From the NCBI RefSeq assembly GCF_900104385.1, contig NZ_FNJA01000009.1:1-64000 (forward strand): a DNA stretch of 64,000 nucleotides, given 5' to 3'. Each line of letters starts with the position of its first letter. Within the stretch, counting starts at the first letter, position 1. Of the stretch, positions 37,675-46,740 are shown one piece after another. Made by a program: the position numbers and the translations under genes. The notes under the pieces were generated by a model. It worked only from the letters and a program-made list of their open reading frames with translations, did no database searches and was not told where the DNA came from. This DNA is from Rhodoferax sp. OV413 (GTDB taxonomy: Bacteria; Pseudomonadota; Gammaproteobacteria; Burkholderiales; Burkholderiaceae_C).

Positions 37675-39846
37675 GTGAATAAGTCTTTACGTGGCTGGCT
37701 GATGCTGGCCTTGACCGCCAGCGTGCTGCTGCCCTGGCATGCCCAGGAAGCCGGGTTCTGGGGCGGCGAATGGCTGCATGCCGGCTGGCCCGGCAACGAC
37801 ACCACCGCCGCCGCGCTCTGGCAGGTACTGGGCCTGCAGCGTTTCGGCCTGCTGCCGCTGCTGCTCTGGCCGGTTGCTGTGGGCCTGGTCTGCCTGGCGC
37901 CACTGCCACGCCGCACCCAGGGTGCCGCCTTGTGTGGGCTGGCCCTGGCGGCCCTGGGCTGGCTGGCCTGGCTGGGCTGGGGCCCTGCGGGCACCGGCCT
38001 GCCCGGCCTCGGCTGGGGCGCGCTGCTGTTCAGCGCCAGCGCGGTATTTGTGCTGACCACCGGTGCCGCCTGGATGGGCGCCTGCCGCGGTGATGTCTTC
38101 GTCTGCGGCGTAATCGGCATGCTGGTTGCGCTGGTCGGGCTGTTTGTGATGTTCCCGGTACTGCGGGTCTTGGCCAGCGCCTTCGAGCAGGGCACGGGCT
38201 TCAGCCTGCAAGCCGCCTGGGCCCGGGTCGCCGACGGCCGCATCTGGTCGCTGGGCTGCATCAGCGGAACCCGGCGTTGCGGCGTGGCCTGGAACACCAT
38301 GTTCCTGGCGCTCTGCACCGCCGCCGGCGCAACCCTGCTGGGCCTGTGCTTTGCGCTGGTGGTCACACGCACCAGCTTCCGCTTCAAACGCATCCTGCGC
38401 GCGCTGACGGTGCTGCCCATCATCACCCCACCCTTCGTCATCGGCCTGGCGCTGATCCTGCTATTTGGCCGCAGCGGCGTGGTCTCGGCCTGGGTATCGC
38501 AAGCCTTTGACGTGCCCGCCGGGCGCGGCCTGTACGGCTTTTACGGCGTCTGGCTGGCACAGCTGCTGTCGTTCACACCCATCGCCTTCATGGTGCTGAT
38601 CGGCGTGGTCGAAGGCGTGAGCCCATCGGTGGAAGAAGCCTCGCAAACCCTGGGCGGCGACCGCTGGACCACCTTCTGGCGCGTCTCGCTGCCGCTGATG
38701 CGGCCAGGCCTGGCCAATGCCTTCCTGGTGGCCTTCATCGAGAGCATGGCCGACTTCGGCAACCCCATGGTGCTGGGCGGCAACTACGGCGTGCTGTCCA
38801 CCGAGATCTATTTCGCTATCGTCGGTGCGCAGAACGACGGCGGCCGCGCGGCCGGGCTCGGGCTGATCCTGCTGGTGTTCGCCGTCAGCGCCTTCCTGGC
38901 CCAGCGCCACTGGTTGGGCAACAAGTCCTACACCACAGTCACCGGCAAGGCCGACAACGGCCAGCATGTGGGGCTGGACCGGCGCCTGTCCGCCGTGCTG
39001 GCGGTCATCGCCACGCTGTGGACCAGCTTCACCCTGGTGCTGTACGGCATGATCCTGGCCGGCGGCTTCGTCAACCAATGGGGCCGCGACAACAGCTTCA
39101 CGCTGCGCCACTACGCCAGCGCCTTCGGCATCGAAGCCGGCGAGCACGGCCTGCGCTGGGTCGGCACCGCCTGGGATTCGCTGTTCACCAGCCTGATGAT
39201 TGCCGGCGTCTCGGCACCGCTGACCGCCGCCCTGGGTCTGACGGCTGCCTGGCTGCTGGTGCGCCAGCGCTTTGCCGGCAAGGCAGCGTTCGAGTTCGCC
39301 ACCATGCTGAGCTTTGCCATCCCCGGCACCGTCATCGGCATCAGCTACATCCTGGCATTCAACATGCCGCCGATCGAACTTACCGGTACCGCCGCCATCC
39401 TGGTGCTGTGCTTTGTGTTCCGCAACATGCCGGTCGGCCTGCGCGGCGGCATGGCGGCCATGAGCCAACTGGACCGCAGCCTGGACGAAGCATCCACCAT
39501 GCTGGGCGCCAACAGCTTCACCACCGCCCGCCGCGTGATCCTGCCGCTGATGCGGCCGGCGCTGAGCGCGGCCCTGGTGTACAGCTTTGTGCGCTCCATC
39601 ACCTCCATCAGCGCGGTGGTGTTCCTGGTCAGCGCCAAGTACAACATGGCCACGGCCTACATCGTCGGCCTGGTGGAGAACGGTTCGTATGGCATCGCCA
39701 TCGCCTACTCCAGCGCCCTCATCGTGGTGATGCTGGTGATCGTGTTGGCCGCACAGAGTTTGGTTGGCAAACGGCGGCTGCGCCGGGTCGAACGCGTCGA
39801 AGGGGCGGCACCCGCCCCCGTCTTTTCCTTAAAGGTTGAATCATGA
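37675..39846 (+). CDS. ABC transporter permease, fused double domain
   Basis: A 723-residue inner-membrane permease of the AfuB/FbpB type, with two homologous permease halves. Each half carries the EAA loop that contacts the ATPase: VEEASQTLGGDRWTTFWRVS (about residue 320) and LDEASTMLGANSFTTARRVI (about residue 605). About 14-16 membrane helices are visible, including an extra N-terminal group before the first half. The start is GTG 37675; an upstream ATG at 37668 runs into a stop after four codons. It lies 36 bp after the binding-protein gene and overlaps the ATPase gene by 4 bp. Confidence 0.92.
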   Translation: MNKSLRGWLMLALTASVLLPWHAQEAGFWGGEWLHAGWPGNDTTAAALWQVLGLQRFGLLPLLLWPVAVGLVCLAPLPRRTQGAALCGLALAALGWLAWLGWGPAGTGLPGLGWGALLFSASAVFVLTTGAAWMGACRGDVFVCGVIGMLVALVGLFVMFPVLRVLASAFEQGTGFSLQAAWARVADGRIWSLGCISGTRRCGVAWNTMFLALCTAAGATLLGLCFALVVTRTSFRFKRILRALTVLPIITPPFVIGLALILLFGRSGVVSAWVSQAFDVPAGRGLYGFYGVWLAQLLSFTPIAFMVLIGVVEGVSPSVEEASQTLGGDRWTTFWRVSLPLMRPGLANAFLVAFIESMADFGNPMVLGGNYGVLSTEIYFAIVGAQNDGGRAAGLGLILLVFAVSAFLAQRHWLGNKSYTTVTGKADNGQHVGLDRRLSAVLAVIATLWTSFTLVLYGMILAGGFVNQWGRDNSFTLRHYASAFGIEAGEHGLRWVGTAWDSLFTSLMIAGVSAPLTAALGLTAAWLLVRQRFAGKAAFEFATMLSFAIPGTVIGISYILAFNMPPIELTGTAAILVLCFVFRNMPVGLRGGMAAMSQLDRSLDEASTMLGANSFTTARRVILPLMRPALSAALVYSFVRSITSISAVVFLVSAKYNMATAYIVGLVENGSYGIAIAYSSALIVVMLVIVLAAQSLVGKRRLRRVERVEGAAPAPVFSLKVES

Positions 39847-40919
39847 GTACTGCCAACACGCAGGGCGCGCTGGTCTTCGAGCGCGTCACCAAACAATACG
39901 GCAAGGTCGTTGCCGTCAACGACGTGTCCTTCAGCATTCCGCAGGGCACGCTGGTCACCCTGCTCGGCCCCAGCGGCTGCGGCAAGACCTCGACGCTGCG
40001 GCTGATTGCCGGGCTCGAACACGTGAGCCAGGGCCGGATCTTCATAGGCGGCCAGGACGTGACCCAGCAGTCGGCCATTGAGCGCAATGTCAGCATGGTG
40101 TTCCAGTCGTATGCGCTGTTCCCGCACATGACGGTGCTGGAAAACGTGGCCTATGGCCTGGAAGTCGGCGGCGCCCGCAAGGCCGATGCCCGCGAGCAAG
40201 CCCTTGAAGGCCTGCGCCTGGTCGGCCTCACCGACTACGGCCCGCGCCTGCCCAGCGAACTTTCGGGCGGCCAGCAGCAACGCGTGGCCGTGGCCCGGGC
40301 CCTGGTGCTCAAGCCCCAGGTGCTGCTGCTCGACGAGCCGCTGTCCAACCTGGACACCAAGCTGCGCCGCCGCGTGCGCGAAGAAATCCGCGAGATCCAA
40401 CAGCGCCTGCAACTCACCGCGGTCTATGTAACCCACGACCAGGAGGAAGCCCTGGCCGTGTCCGACCAGATCATCGTGATGAACAACCAGCGCATCGCCC
40501 AGCAGGGCACACCGCGTGAATTGTTCGACACCCCGGCCGACGAGTTCGTGGCCGACTTCATCTGCGACGCCAACCGCGTCAGCGGCGAAATCCTCGGCCA
40601 GGTCGCCGCAGGCAAGGCCGACTGCAGGGTCGGCGGCCTGTTGGTACAGCTGGCGAACCCACGTGCCTACCGCGGCGAAATCCGCATTGCGGTACGGCCC
40701 GACGCGGTGAACCTGACCCCTGCCAATAGCCAGCACATCCTGGTCGGCCAGGTACGCCATGCAGCCTTTCTGGGCACCGAAATGCAGTACGCGGTGGAGT
40801 CTCCACTGGGCGAGCTGTTTGTGCGCCAAACCGATGTGCAGCGGCCGCTGGCCGTCGGCTCATCGGTAGGCATAGGCTTCGCCGACCACGGCGTCTGCAT
40901 CGTCGGAGGCCGCGCATGA
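39843..40919 (+). CDS. ABC transporter ATP-binding protein (AfuC/FbpC-like)
   Basis: A 358-residue ATPase that powers the preceding permease. Walker A GPSGCGKTS (about residues 43-51), signature LSGGQQQRVAVARAL, Walker B VLLLDEPLSNLD and the switch His in VTHDQEE are intact. A C-terminal TOBE-like regulatory domain (about residues 240-358) includes IRIAVRPDAVNL. It overlaps both neighbours by 4 bp (ATGA), so the transporter and the following phosphatase gene are translationally coupled. Confidence 0.95.
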   Translation: MSTANTQGALVFERVTKQYGKVVAVNDVSFSIPQGTLVTLLGPSGCGKTSTLRLIAGLEHVSQGRIFIGGQDVTQQSAIERNVSMVFQSYALFPHMTVLENVAYGLEVGGARKADAREQALEGLRLVGLTDYGPRLPSELSGGQQQRVAVARALVLKPQVLLLDEPLSNLDTKLRRRVREEIREIQQRLQLTAVYVTHDQEEALAVSDQIIVMNNQRIAQQGTPRELFDTPADEFVADFICDANRVSGEILGQVAAGKADCRVGGLLVQLANPRAYRGEIRIAVRPDAVNLTPANSQHILVGQVRHAAFLGTEMQYAVESPLGELFVRQTDVQRPLAVGSSVGIGFADHGVCIVGGRA

Positions 40920-41704
40920 GCAGCACCACGATTGAAGCGCGCTACGCGCTGGCCCAGAGCATCGCCCGCCAGGCCGGGCTGCAGGCCCTGGCCTGGTTCC
41001 GCAAGCGCGACGAGTTGGTGATCGAATCCAAGGGCTTGCAGGACATGGTCAGCGCCGCCGACAAGGACACCGAGCTGTACATCCGCGCCCAGGTGCTGGC
41101 GCGCTTTGCCGACGACGGCTTCCTGGGCGAAGAAGGCGGGCTAGCCCATGCCGATGCCGACTACCTGTGGGTGATCGACCCTATCGACGGCACGGCCTGC
41201 TTTGTCAACGGCATGCACGCCTGGTGCCTGTCCATCGCCGTCACCTACCAGGGCAAGCCGGTGATCGGCGTGGTCTATGACCCGAACAGCGACGAGATGT
41301 TCCACGCCTGCGCGGGCCAGGGCGCCTACGTGAACCAGCAAGCCATGCGCGCGCACGGCGCCAGCAGCATTACCGAAGGCGTGCTGGGCGTGGGCTTCTC
41401 GCACCGCGTGCCGGTCAGCGCCTTTGTGCCGTTTCTGGACCGCGTGCTGTCCAACGGCGGCATGTTCATCCGCAACGGCTCGGGCGCGCTGATGCTGTCT
41501 TACGTGGCCGCCGGCCGGCTGATTGGCTACTACGAGCCGCACATCAACTCCTGGGACTGCCTGGCCGCCATCGTGCTGGTGCAGGAAGCCGGCGGCACGG
41601 TGAACGATTTTCTGGCCGACAACGGCCTGCACGACGGCAACCCCATCATCGCCGCCGGCGCCCAGTTGTATGGGCCGCTGCTGGCGCTGATCCAGCCGAC
41701 CTGA
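40916..41704 (+). CDS. Inositol-monophosphatase-family phosphatase
   Basis: A 262-residue Mg-dependent, Li-sensitive-type sugar-phosphate phosphatase. The metal site is formed by FLGEEGG (Glu pair), WVIDPIDGTACFVNGM (about residues 84-99) and the NSWDCLAAIVLVQEAGG segment (Asp, about residue 210). The family hydrolyses inositol monophosphate, histidinol phosphate, fructose-1,6-bisphosphate or similar esters. Its start codon overlaps the ATPase stop, so it probably dephosphorylates the imported ligand in the cytoplasm. That assignment is inference from coupling. Confidence 0.9.
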   Translation: MSSTTIEARYALAQSIARQAGLQALAWFRKRDELVIESKGLQDMVSAADKDTELYIRAQVLARFADDGFLGEEGGLAHADADYLWVIDPIDGTACFVNGMHAWCLSIAVTYQGKPVIGVVYDPNSDEMFHACAGQGAYVNQQAMRAHGASSITEGVLGVGFSHRVPVSAFVPFLDRVLSNGGMFIRNGSGALMLSYVAAGRLIGYYEPHINSWDCLAAIVLVQEAGGTVNDFLADNGLHDGNPIIAAGAQLYGPLLALIQPT

Positions 41705-41750
41705 ATCGCTACGCACTACCCAAAAACCTCGCTCCTTCACAAGGTGTCCT

Positions 41751-43127
41751 ATGTTGCATTTCCCGTTCTCCGCTTGCGCGTCTGCCGTGGCTTTGACCCT
41801 GGCCATAGGCGCTGCCCAGGCCCAAACCGAAGTCACGGCCGTGCTGGCCGGGCATGCCGCCCTGCCCGCCAGCACCAGCGTCGCAGCCCCCGAAAATGCC
41901 GGTCCGCTATTTGCCACCTCGGGCAAATTCACCGCCGGTAATCGCTTGCGCAGCGACACCCTGGGTAGCGTGCCCGGCATCAGCTTTGTGGGCGACCCCA
42001 AGTACCCGCGCAAGTCGGGCGGTAGCTTGCCGATGCAAGGGCAGTCGGTACAGGGCTTTTCTGGCATCGTGTCCCTAGGCAAGAACCAGTTTCTGACCCT
42101 GACCGACAACGGCTTTGGCAACAAGATCAACTCGCAGGACGCCTTGCTGATGGTCCACCAGGTCAAGGCCGACTGGGCCCAAGGAACGGTGACGCGCGAC
42201 AACACCATCTTCTTGCACGACCCGGACCGCAAGGTGCCGTTTTTCATCCAGAACGAAAACACCACTGCGCGCTACCTGACCGGCTCGGACTTCGATCCCG
42301 AATCGATCCAGGTGGTGGGCGGCGAATGGTGGCTCGGCGACGAGTTCGGTCCCTACGTGCTGCGCGTCACGCCGCAGGGCAAGGTGCTGGGCGTGCTGGA
42401 AACCACGGTGGCCGGCAAGACCTACCGCGGCCCCGACCACTACCTGAACGGCCGCCTGCCCAACTACCCGGGCGACGCGGTTTTTGAAGTGCGCCGCTCG
42501 GGTGGTTTCGAGACCATGGCCCAGTCGCCAGATGGCAAGACCGTGTACCCGATGTTCGAATGGCCGCTGTGGGACGCGCAGGCCAAGGCCCCGGAAAGCC
42601 TCAACGGCAAGCCCTACGCGCGGATTCTGGAGCTGGATGTGGCCAGCCAACGCTACAGCGAGCGCCAATGGAAATACGCGCTCGAAGAAACCGGCAATGT
42701 GGCTGCCGACTTCCAGATGCTGAATGCCACCACCGGCCTGGTCATAGAACGCGACGACACCACAGAAGGCGCGGGCCCGAACTGCCCGAACGAGCCCCGG
42801 GTGGACTGCTTCACCCGCCCCGCCAAGTTCAAGCGCATCTACAAGATCGACTTCAGCCAGCTGGATGCCAATGGCTTTGTGAAAAAGGTGGCCTTCATCG
42901 ACCTGACCAAGATCAGCAACCCCCAGCGGCTGGCCAAGCGCGGCCCGAACGAAGCCAATTTCGCCCTGCCGCATCTGGGCCTGGAGGGCTTTGCCATCGT
43001 CGATTCCCACCATATCGTGGTGGTCAACGATGACAACTTCCCCTTCTCCTCGGGCCGCACCATCGGCCAGCCGGATGACAACGAGCTGACCCTGCTCGAC
43101 ATCCAGGCACTGGTCGATGCCAAGTAA
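41751..43127 (+). CDS. Exported esterase-like phytase-family protein
   Basis: A 458-residue protein with signal peptide (MLHFPFSACASAVALTLAIG, cleaved near AAQAQ). The mature part matches the 'esterase-like activity of phytase' domain (PF13449-type): FSGIVSLGKNQFLTLTDNGF, SDFDPESIQVVGGEWWLGDE, the GPYVLRVTPQGKV segment and GLEGFAIVDSHHIVVVNDDN, a beta-propeller-like pattern. Two Cys flank PNEPRVD and may form a disulfide. Such proteins occur in phosphate-ester or nuclease-linked exported enzymes; catalytic activity is poorly characterised. It lies 46 bp after the phosphatase gene. Confidence 0.85.
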   Translation: MLHFPFSACASAVALTLAIGAAQAQTEVTAVLAGHAALPASTSVAAPENAGPLFATSGKFTAGNRLRSDTLGSVPGISFVGDPKYPRKSGGSLPMQGQSVQGFSGIVSLGKNQFLTLTDNGFGNKINSQDALLMVHQVKADWAQGTVTRDNTIFLHDPDRKVPFFIQNENTTARYLTGSDFDPESIQVVGGEWWLGDEFGPYVLRVTPQGKVLGVLETTVAGKTYRGPDHYLNGRLPNYPGDAVFEVRRSGGFETMAQSPDGKTVYPMFEWPLWDAQAKAPESLNGKPYARILELDVASQRYSERQWKYALEETGNVAADFQMLNATTGLVIERDDTTEGAGPNCPNEPRVDCFTRPAKFKRIYKIDFSQLDANGFVKKVAFIDLTKISNPQRLAKRGPNEANFALPHLGLEGFAIVDSHHIVVVNDDNFPFSSGRTIGQPDDNELTLLDIQALVDAK

Positions 43128-43162
43128 GCCCCCCGCCCCCTGACCATCTAGGAGACCCCTCC

Positions 43163-44542
43163 ATGCGCATGCTTTTCCGCCCTTCGGCACTGGCGGCCGC
43201 CGCCCTGTTGCTGACCGCCTGCAGCACCCCCACCCGCCAGGCCAGCGCGCCCGACCCGCAGCTGGCGCAGATCGGCCAGATCGTGGTGGTCTACCTGGAG
43301 AACCGCAGCTTCGACCATTTGTTCGGCCTGTACCCGGGTGCCAACGGTGTGCCGAACGCGCTGGCCCAGGGCCTGGGCGTGCAGGTCGATGCCAACAACC
43401 AGCCGTATGCTGTGCTGCCCCCGCCGCTGGCCGACAAGACCGGCAAGCCCGATGCGCGCCTGGCCGGGCCGATCCCCAACGGCCCGTTCCGGCTTGACCC
43501 GAAGATCGGCCTCGGCGACACCTTGTTCAGCCCCATCCATGCGTTCTGGGCCAACCAGCGTCAGATCAACGGCGGCCGCAACGACCGCTTCGTGGCCGAC
43601 GGCAACAGCGGTGGCCTGCTGATGGGTACCTACGACGGCAGCTCGCTAGGCCTGTGGAAGCTGGCCCAGCGCTTCACCCTGGCCGACAACTTCTTCCAGT
43701 CGGCGTTTGGCGGCTCCTTCCTGAACCACTTCTGGCTGGTCTGCGCCTGCACCCCGGTGTATGCCAACGCGCCCCACCACATCGTGGCGCTGGACGCCCA
43801 GGGCCGCTCGGCCGAACCCGACGAGCCCGAGGCCTATGTGACGCAGGACGGCTTTGCGGTCAACACCATGCAGGGCAGCTGGCTGTTTGATCCGACCAAG
43901 AAGCAGGCCCTGCTACCGCCGCAGACCGCGCCCACCATTGGCGACCGGCTCAGCGACAAAGGCATCCCCTGGGCCTACTACGGCCAGGACTTCAACCGCG
44001 CGGTGGCCGCCACCCAGGCGGGCAAGGGCTTGTCCACCTTCTCCTACCACCACCAGCCCTTCATCGCCTTCAAGCGCTTCATCGACAGCGAGGCCCAGCG
44101 CAAGGCGCACCTGAAGGACCGCGCCGACTTCATGGCCGATGCCCAGGGCGGCACCCTGCCCCCGGTGTCGTTCTACAAACCCACGGGCGGCAAGAACATG
44201 CACCCGGGCCGCGGCAGCGTGGCCGAGGGCGATGCCGAAGCCATCGAAATCGTCAATGCGGTAATGGCCGGCCCGCAGTGGAAGAACACCGTGGTCATCG
44301 TCACCACCGACGAAAACGGCGGCTTCTGGGACCACGCCGCGCCGCCCAAGGGCGACCGCTGGGGACCCGGCTCGCGCATCCCTGCCATCATCGTCTCGCC
44401 CTTCAGCGAGGGCGGGCGCATCGACCACACGCAGTACGAAACCGTCTCCATCCTCAAGCTGATCGAAGACCGCTTCGGCCTGGCACCGCTGGGCAGCCGC
44501 GACGCCAAGGCCAACAGCCTGGCCAAGGCCTTGAAGTTCTGA
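43163..44542 (+). CDS. Phospholipase C / acid phosphatase family lipoprotein
   Basis: A 459-residue exported phosphoesterase (PF04185-type, as in bacterial phospholipase C and AcpA acid phosphatases). The signal peptide ends in LLLTACS, a probable lipobox (Cys about residue 20). The metal-binding start VVVYLENRSFDHLFGLYPG (about residues 36-54), LADNFFQSAFGGSFLNHFWL, and TTDENGGFWDHAAPPKGDRW with the metal His/Asp are intact. AGGAGA precedes ATG 43163, 35 bp after the phytase-like gene. It would release phosphate or phosphorylated head groups outside the cytoplasm. Choline- versus inositol-ester preference is not readable. Confidence 0.9.
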   Translation: MRMLFRPSALAAAALLLTACSTPTRQASAPDPQLAQIGQIVVVYLENRSFDHLFGLYPGANGVPNALAQGLGVQVDANNQPYAVLPPPLADKTGKPDARLAGPIPNGPFRLDPKIGLGDTLFSPIHAFWANQRQINGGRNDRFVADGNSGGLLMGTYDGSSLGLWKLAQRFTLADNFFQSAFGGSFLNHFWLVCACTPVYANAPHHIVALDAQGRSAEPDEPEAYVTQDGFAVNTMQGSWLFDPTKKQALLPPQTAPTIGDRLSDKGIPWAYYGQDFNRAVAATQAGKGLSTFSYHHQPFIAFKRFIDSEAQRKAHLKDRADFMADAQGGTLPPVSFYKPTGGKNMHPGRGSVAEGDAEAIEIVNAVMAGPQWKNTVVIVTTDENGGFWDHAAPPKGDRWGPGSRIPAIIVSPFSEGGRIDHTQYETVSILKLIEDRFGLAPLGSRDAKANSLAKALKF

Positions 44543-44550
44543 ACCCGGCA

Positions 44551-45564
44551 ATGCGCACTACCTGGCTGGCGCTGCTCTGCTGCCTGGCAGCGCCCCCAGC
44601 GGCAGCCGCCGACCAGCCGTTTGAAGCCTATGCCGGCTTGGTGCGCGGTGTCCACGCCCAGTGGTATCTGCCGGGCGCGCAAGACTTCGCGGCGCAAAGC
44701 CAGGCACTGGTTGGCAGCCTGCAGCAGTTCTGCGCGGCCGATCCAGCGGCGCCCATAGAGCCGCCGCGCCAGCAGTGGCTGCGCAGCGTCTCGGCGTGGG
44801 AGCGTTTTTCGGCGGTGCGTGGTGGCGCCCTGCTGGCACGGCGTTCACCGCGCGCTATCGACTTCATGCCGACCCGACCCGAAGCGATTGCCGAGGCCGT
44901 GCGCAGCGCCCCAAGCGATGCCGCCGCCATGGACGCGATCCGCGCGCCGGCCAAGGGCTTGCCGGCACTCGAATGGCTGCTCTGGCCTGGCCAGCTGCGC
45001 CCGCAAACCCCCGCCTGCCGCTACGCCGAACAGGTGGCCGCCGACATCCTGGCCGAAGCGCTGGCCCTGCAAACCGCCTATGCCAGCGCGCTGCAGGCAG
45101 GCTGGGATGACAAGGAAGCCGAGTACGCGATGTACGAGTTCCTGAACCTGTGGAACAGCGCACTGCAAAAGCTCTGGCGCGAAGACATGGACAGCGTGCT
45201 GCAAAAGCTGCAAGCCGGGCGCTTCGCCAGCTTCAGCCGCAGCAGCAGCGGCCACAGCGCCGAGGCCTGGCGCATCCACTGGCAGGCCTTGCGCGAATTG
45301 GCCATGGGCAGTGGCGGCAATGTGTCACTGCACGCCTACCTGCTGGCGCAAAACCATGGCGCGCAGGCCGAGCAACTGGCCCAGGCCGTGGCCGGGGTCG
45401 ACCAGGCCCTGGGCCGGCTGCTGGCCCAGCGCCAGCCCACCGCCGCCAGCGTGCCCATGGCCGAAACCATACGCGCGCTGAAGGCCTTGCAGCACTTCAC
45501 CGAGACTGAGCTCGGCCACACCCTGCAGTTCACCATCAACTTCTTCGACGAAGACGGCGATTGA
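44551..45564 (+). CDS. Imelysin-like exported protein
   Basis: A 337-residue, mostly helical protein with a signal peptide (MRTTWLALLCCLAAPPAAAA). Pattern points to the imelysin/insulin-cleaving-membrane-protease fold: repeated helical halves, GLPALEWLLWP (about residue 132), ALQTAYASALQAGW and ETELGHTLQFTINFFDEDGD. The family motif GxHxxE appears here as GLPALE, with Pro replacing the His, as in the imelysin-2-like branch; a protease or metal role is therefore doubtful. Imelysins are often iron-regulated. ATG 44551 lies 8 bp after the phosphoesterase stop, so it belongs to the same operon. Confidence 0.82.
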   Translation: MRTTWLALLCCLAAPPAAAADQPFEAYAGLVRGVHAQWYLPGAQDFAAQSQALVGSLQQFCAADPAAPIEPPRQQWLRSVSAWERFSAVRGGALLARRSPRAIDFMPTRPEAIAEAVRSAPSDAAAMDAIRAPAKGLPALEWLLWPGQLRPQTPACRYAEQVAADILAEALALQTAYASALQAGWDDKEAEYAMYEFLNLWNSALQKLWREDMDSVLQKLQAGRFASFSRSSSGHSAEAWRIHWQALRELAMGSGGNVSLHAYLLAQNHGAQAEQLAQAVAGVDQALGRLLAQRQPTAASVPMAETIRALKALQHFTETELGHTLQFTINFFDEDGD

Positions 45565-45568
45565 GTAC

Positions 45569-45623
45569 GCTATTTATTTAATAGCTGCTTGCGCAGGTAC
45601 TACCTGCGCTACAGGCATTTTTT
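45569..45623 (-). repeat. Intergenic palindromic repeat, family 1, copy 9
   Basis: Plus strand: GCTATTTATTTAATAGCTGC, TTGCGCAGG, TACCTGCGC, TACAGGC and a T-run. It contains the perfect palindrome GCGCAGGTACTACCTGCGC (45591-45609). It starts 4 bp past the imelysin stop, between convergent genes. Confidence 0.9.
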
Positions 45624-45637
45624 ATCTAAATCCCGGC

Positions 45638-46645
45638 TCAGCCGTTGCCTTCGGGCTTGATCTGGGCGCGGGCGATCACCGGCTTCCAGCGCGCCTGCTC
45701 GGTCTTGATGAAGGCATCGAACTCGGCGCTGGTGCTGCCCACGGCCAGTGCGGTCTCGTGCGACAGCTTTTCCATCACCACCGGGCCGCGCGCGGCCTTG
45801 ATGGCTTCGGCTTCCAGCTTGGCAAGGTTCGCCTTGGGCCATTTGCTGGGGGCCATCAGGCCGTACCACTGGGTCATCTCGAAACCCTTGAAGCCTTGTT
45901 CGGCGACGGTCGGCACATCCGGCAGCTGGGGCAGGCGCTGGGCCGTGCCGGTGGCAATGCAGCGCAGTTTGCCGGCCTTGATGAAGGCCAGCAGCGCGGG
46001 CGCGCCCACCGAGGCGGCCTGCAGGCGGCCGGCCATCAGGTCGGTCAGCATCGGGCCGGTGCCGCGGTAGGGCACGTGCAGCAAGAAGGTGTTGCTGACC
46101 ATCTTCAGGTACTCGAACGCCAGATGGCCGGCGCTGCCATTGCCGGCCGAACCGTAGTTCAGCTGGCCGGGCTTGGACTTGGCGTAGGCGATGAACTCGG
46201 CCAGGTTCTTCACCGGCAGGTCGGGGTGCACCACGTACAGGCTGGGCACCTTGGACACCAGGGTGATGGGTGCGAAGTCGCGCGCCGCGTCATACGGCAG
46301 CTTGGCGAAGATGTAGGGGTTCACCGCCAGGGTGCCGATGTGGCCGAGTACCAGGGTGTGGTCGTCGGTGCTGTTGGCGACTTCCTGCATGGCGATATTG
46401 CCGGCCGCGCCCGGCTTGTTGTCGACGAACACGTTCTGCCCAATGGTCTTGGCCATCTCGCCAGCAATCGCGCGGGCCACGATCTCCGAGCTGCCGCCCG
46501 GGGCAAAGGGCACGACCAGGCGCAGCGGCTTGCTCGGCCAGGCGGCCTGCGCGCGGGCCGGCGGCAGCATCAGGGTGGATGCCGCGGCGGTGGCGGCCAG
46601 CAGCACGCGGCGGCGCGCCAGGGTGGGGTTCTGTAATTGCGTCAT
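45638..46645 (-). CDS. Bug/TctC-family solute-binding protein
   Basis: A 335-residue periplasmic binding protein from ATG 46643-46645. Its signal peptide has a twin-arginine-like stretch (ARRRVLLAATAAASTLMLPP). The Bug core follows: WPSKPLRLVVPFAPGGSSEI, VDNKPGAAGNIAMQEVA, GSAGNGSAGHLAFEYLK, VPYRGTGPMLTDLMAGRL and LPDVPTVAEQGFKGFEMTQW. Ligands of this family are mostly carboxylates, held by two helices near residues 45 and 190. It is divergent from the TctDE-like pair, its likely partner. No TctA or TctB membrane gene is nearby. Confidence 0.92.
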   Translation of the reverse strand: MTQLQNPTLARRRVLLAATAAASTLMLPPARAQAAWPSKPLRLVVPFAPGGSSEIVARAIAGEMAKTIGQNVFVDNKPGAAGNIAMQEVANSTDDHTLVLGHIGTLAVNPYIFAKLPYDAARDFAPITLVSKVPSLYVVHPDLPVKNLAEFIAYAKSKPGQLNYGSAGNGSAGHLAFEYLKMVSNTFLLHVPYRGTGPMLTDLMAGRLQAASVGAPALLAFIKAGKLRCIATGTAQRLPQLPDVPTVAEQGFKGFEMTQWYGLMAPSKWPKANLAKLEAEAIKAARGPVVMEKLSHETALAVGSTSAEFDAFIKTEQARWKPVIARAQIKPEGNG

Positions 46646-46740
46646 GGCTTGTCTCTTGTTGTGGAACAGATGGACCGCCATCATGCACGGGCCAATCTAT
46701 CAAACACCTTTCAGCCCGCCCCGCCCGGATAATGGCCGGC

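Noticed and set aside
37668-37682. ATG start for the permease at 37668
   Set aside because: Its frame meets a stop after four codons; the GTG at 37675 opens the permease frame.
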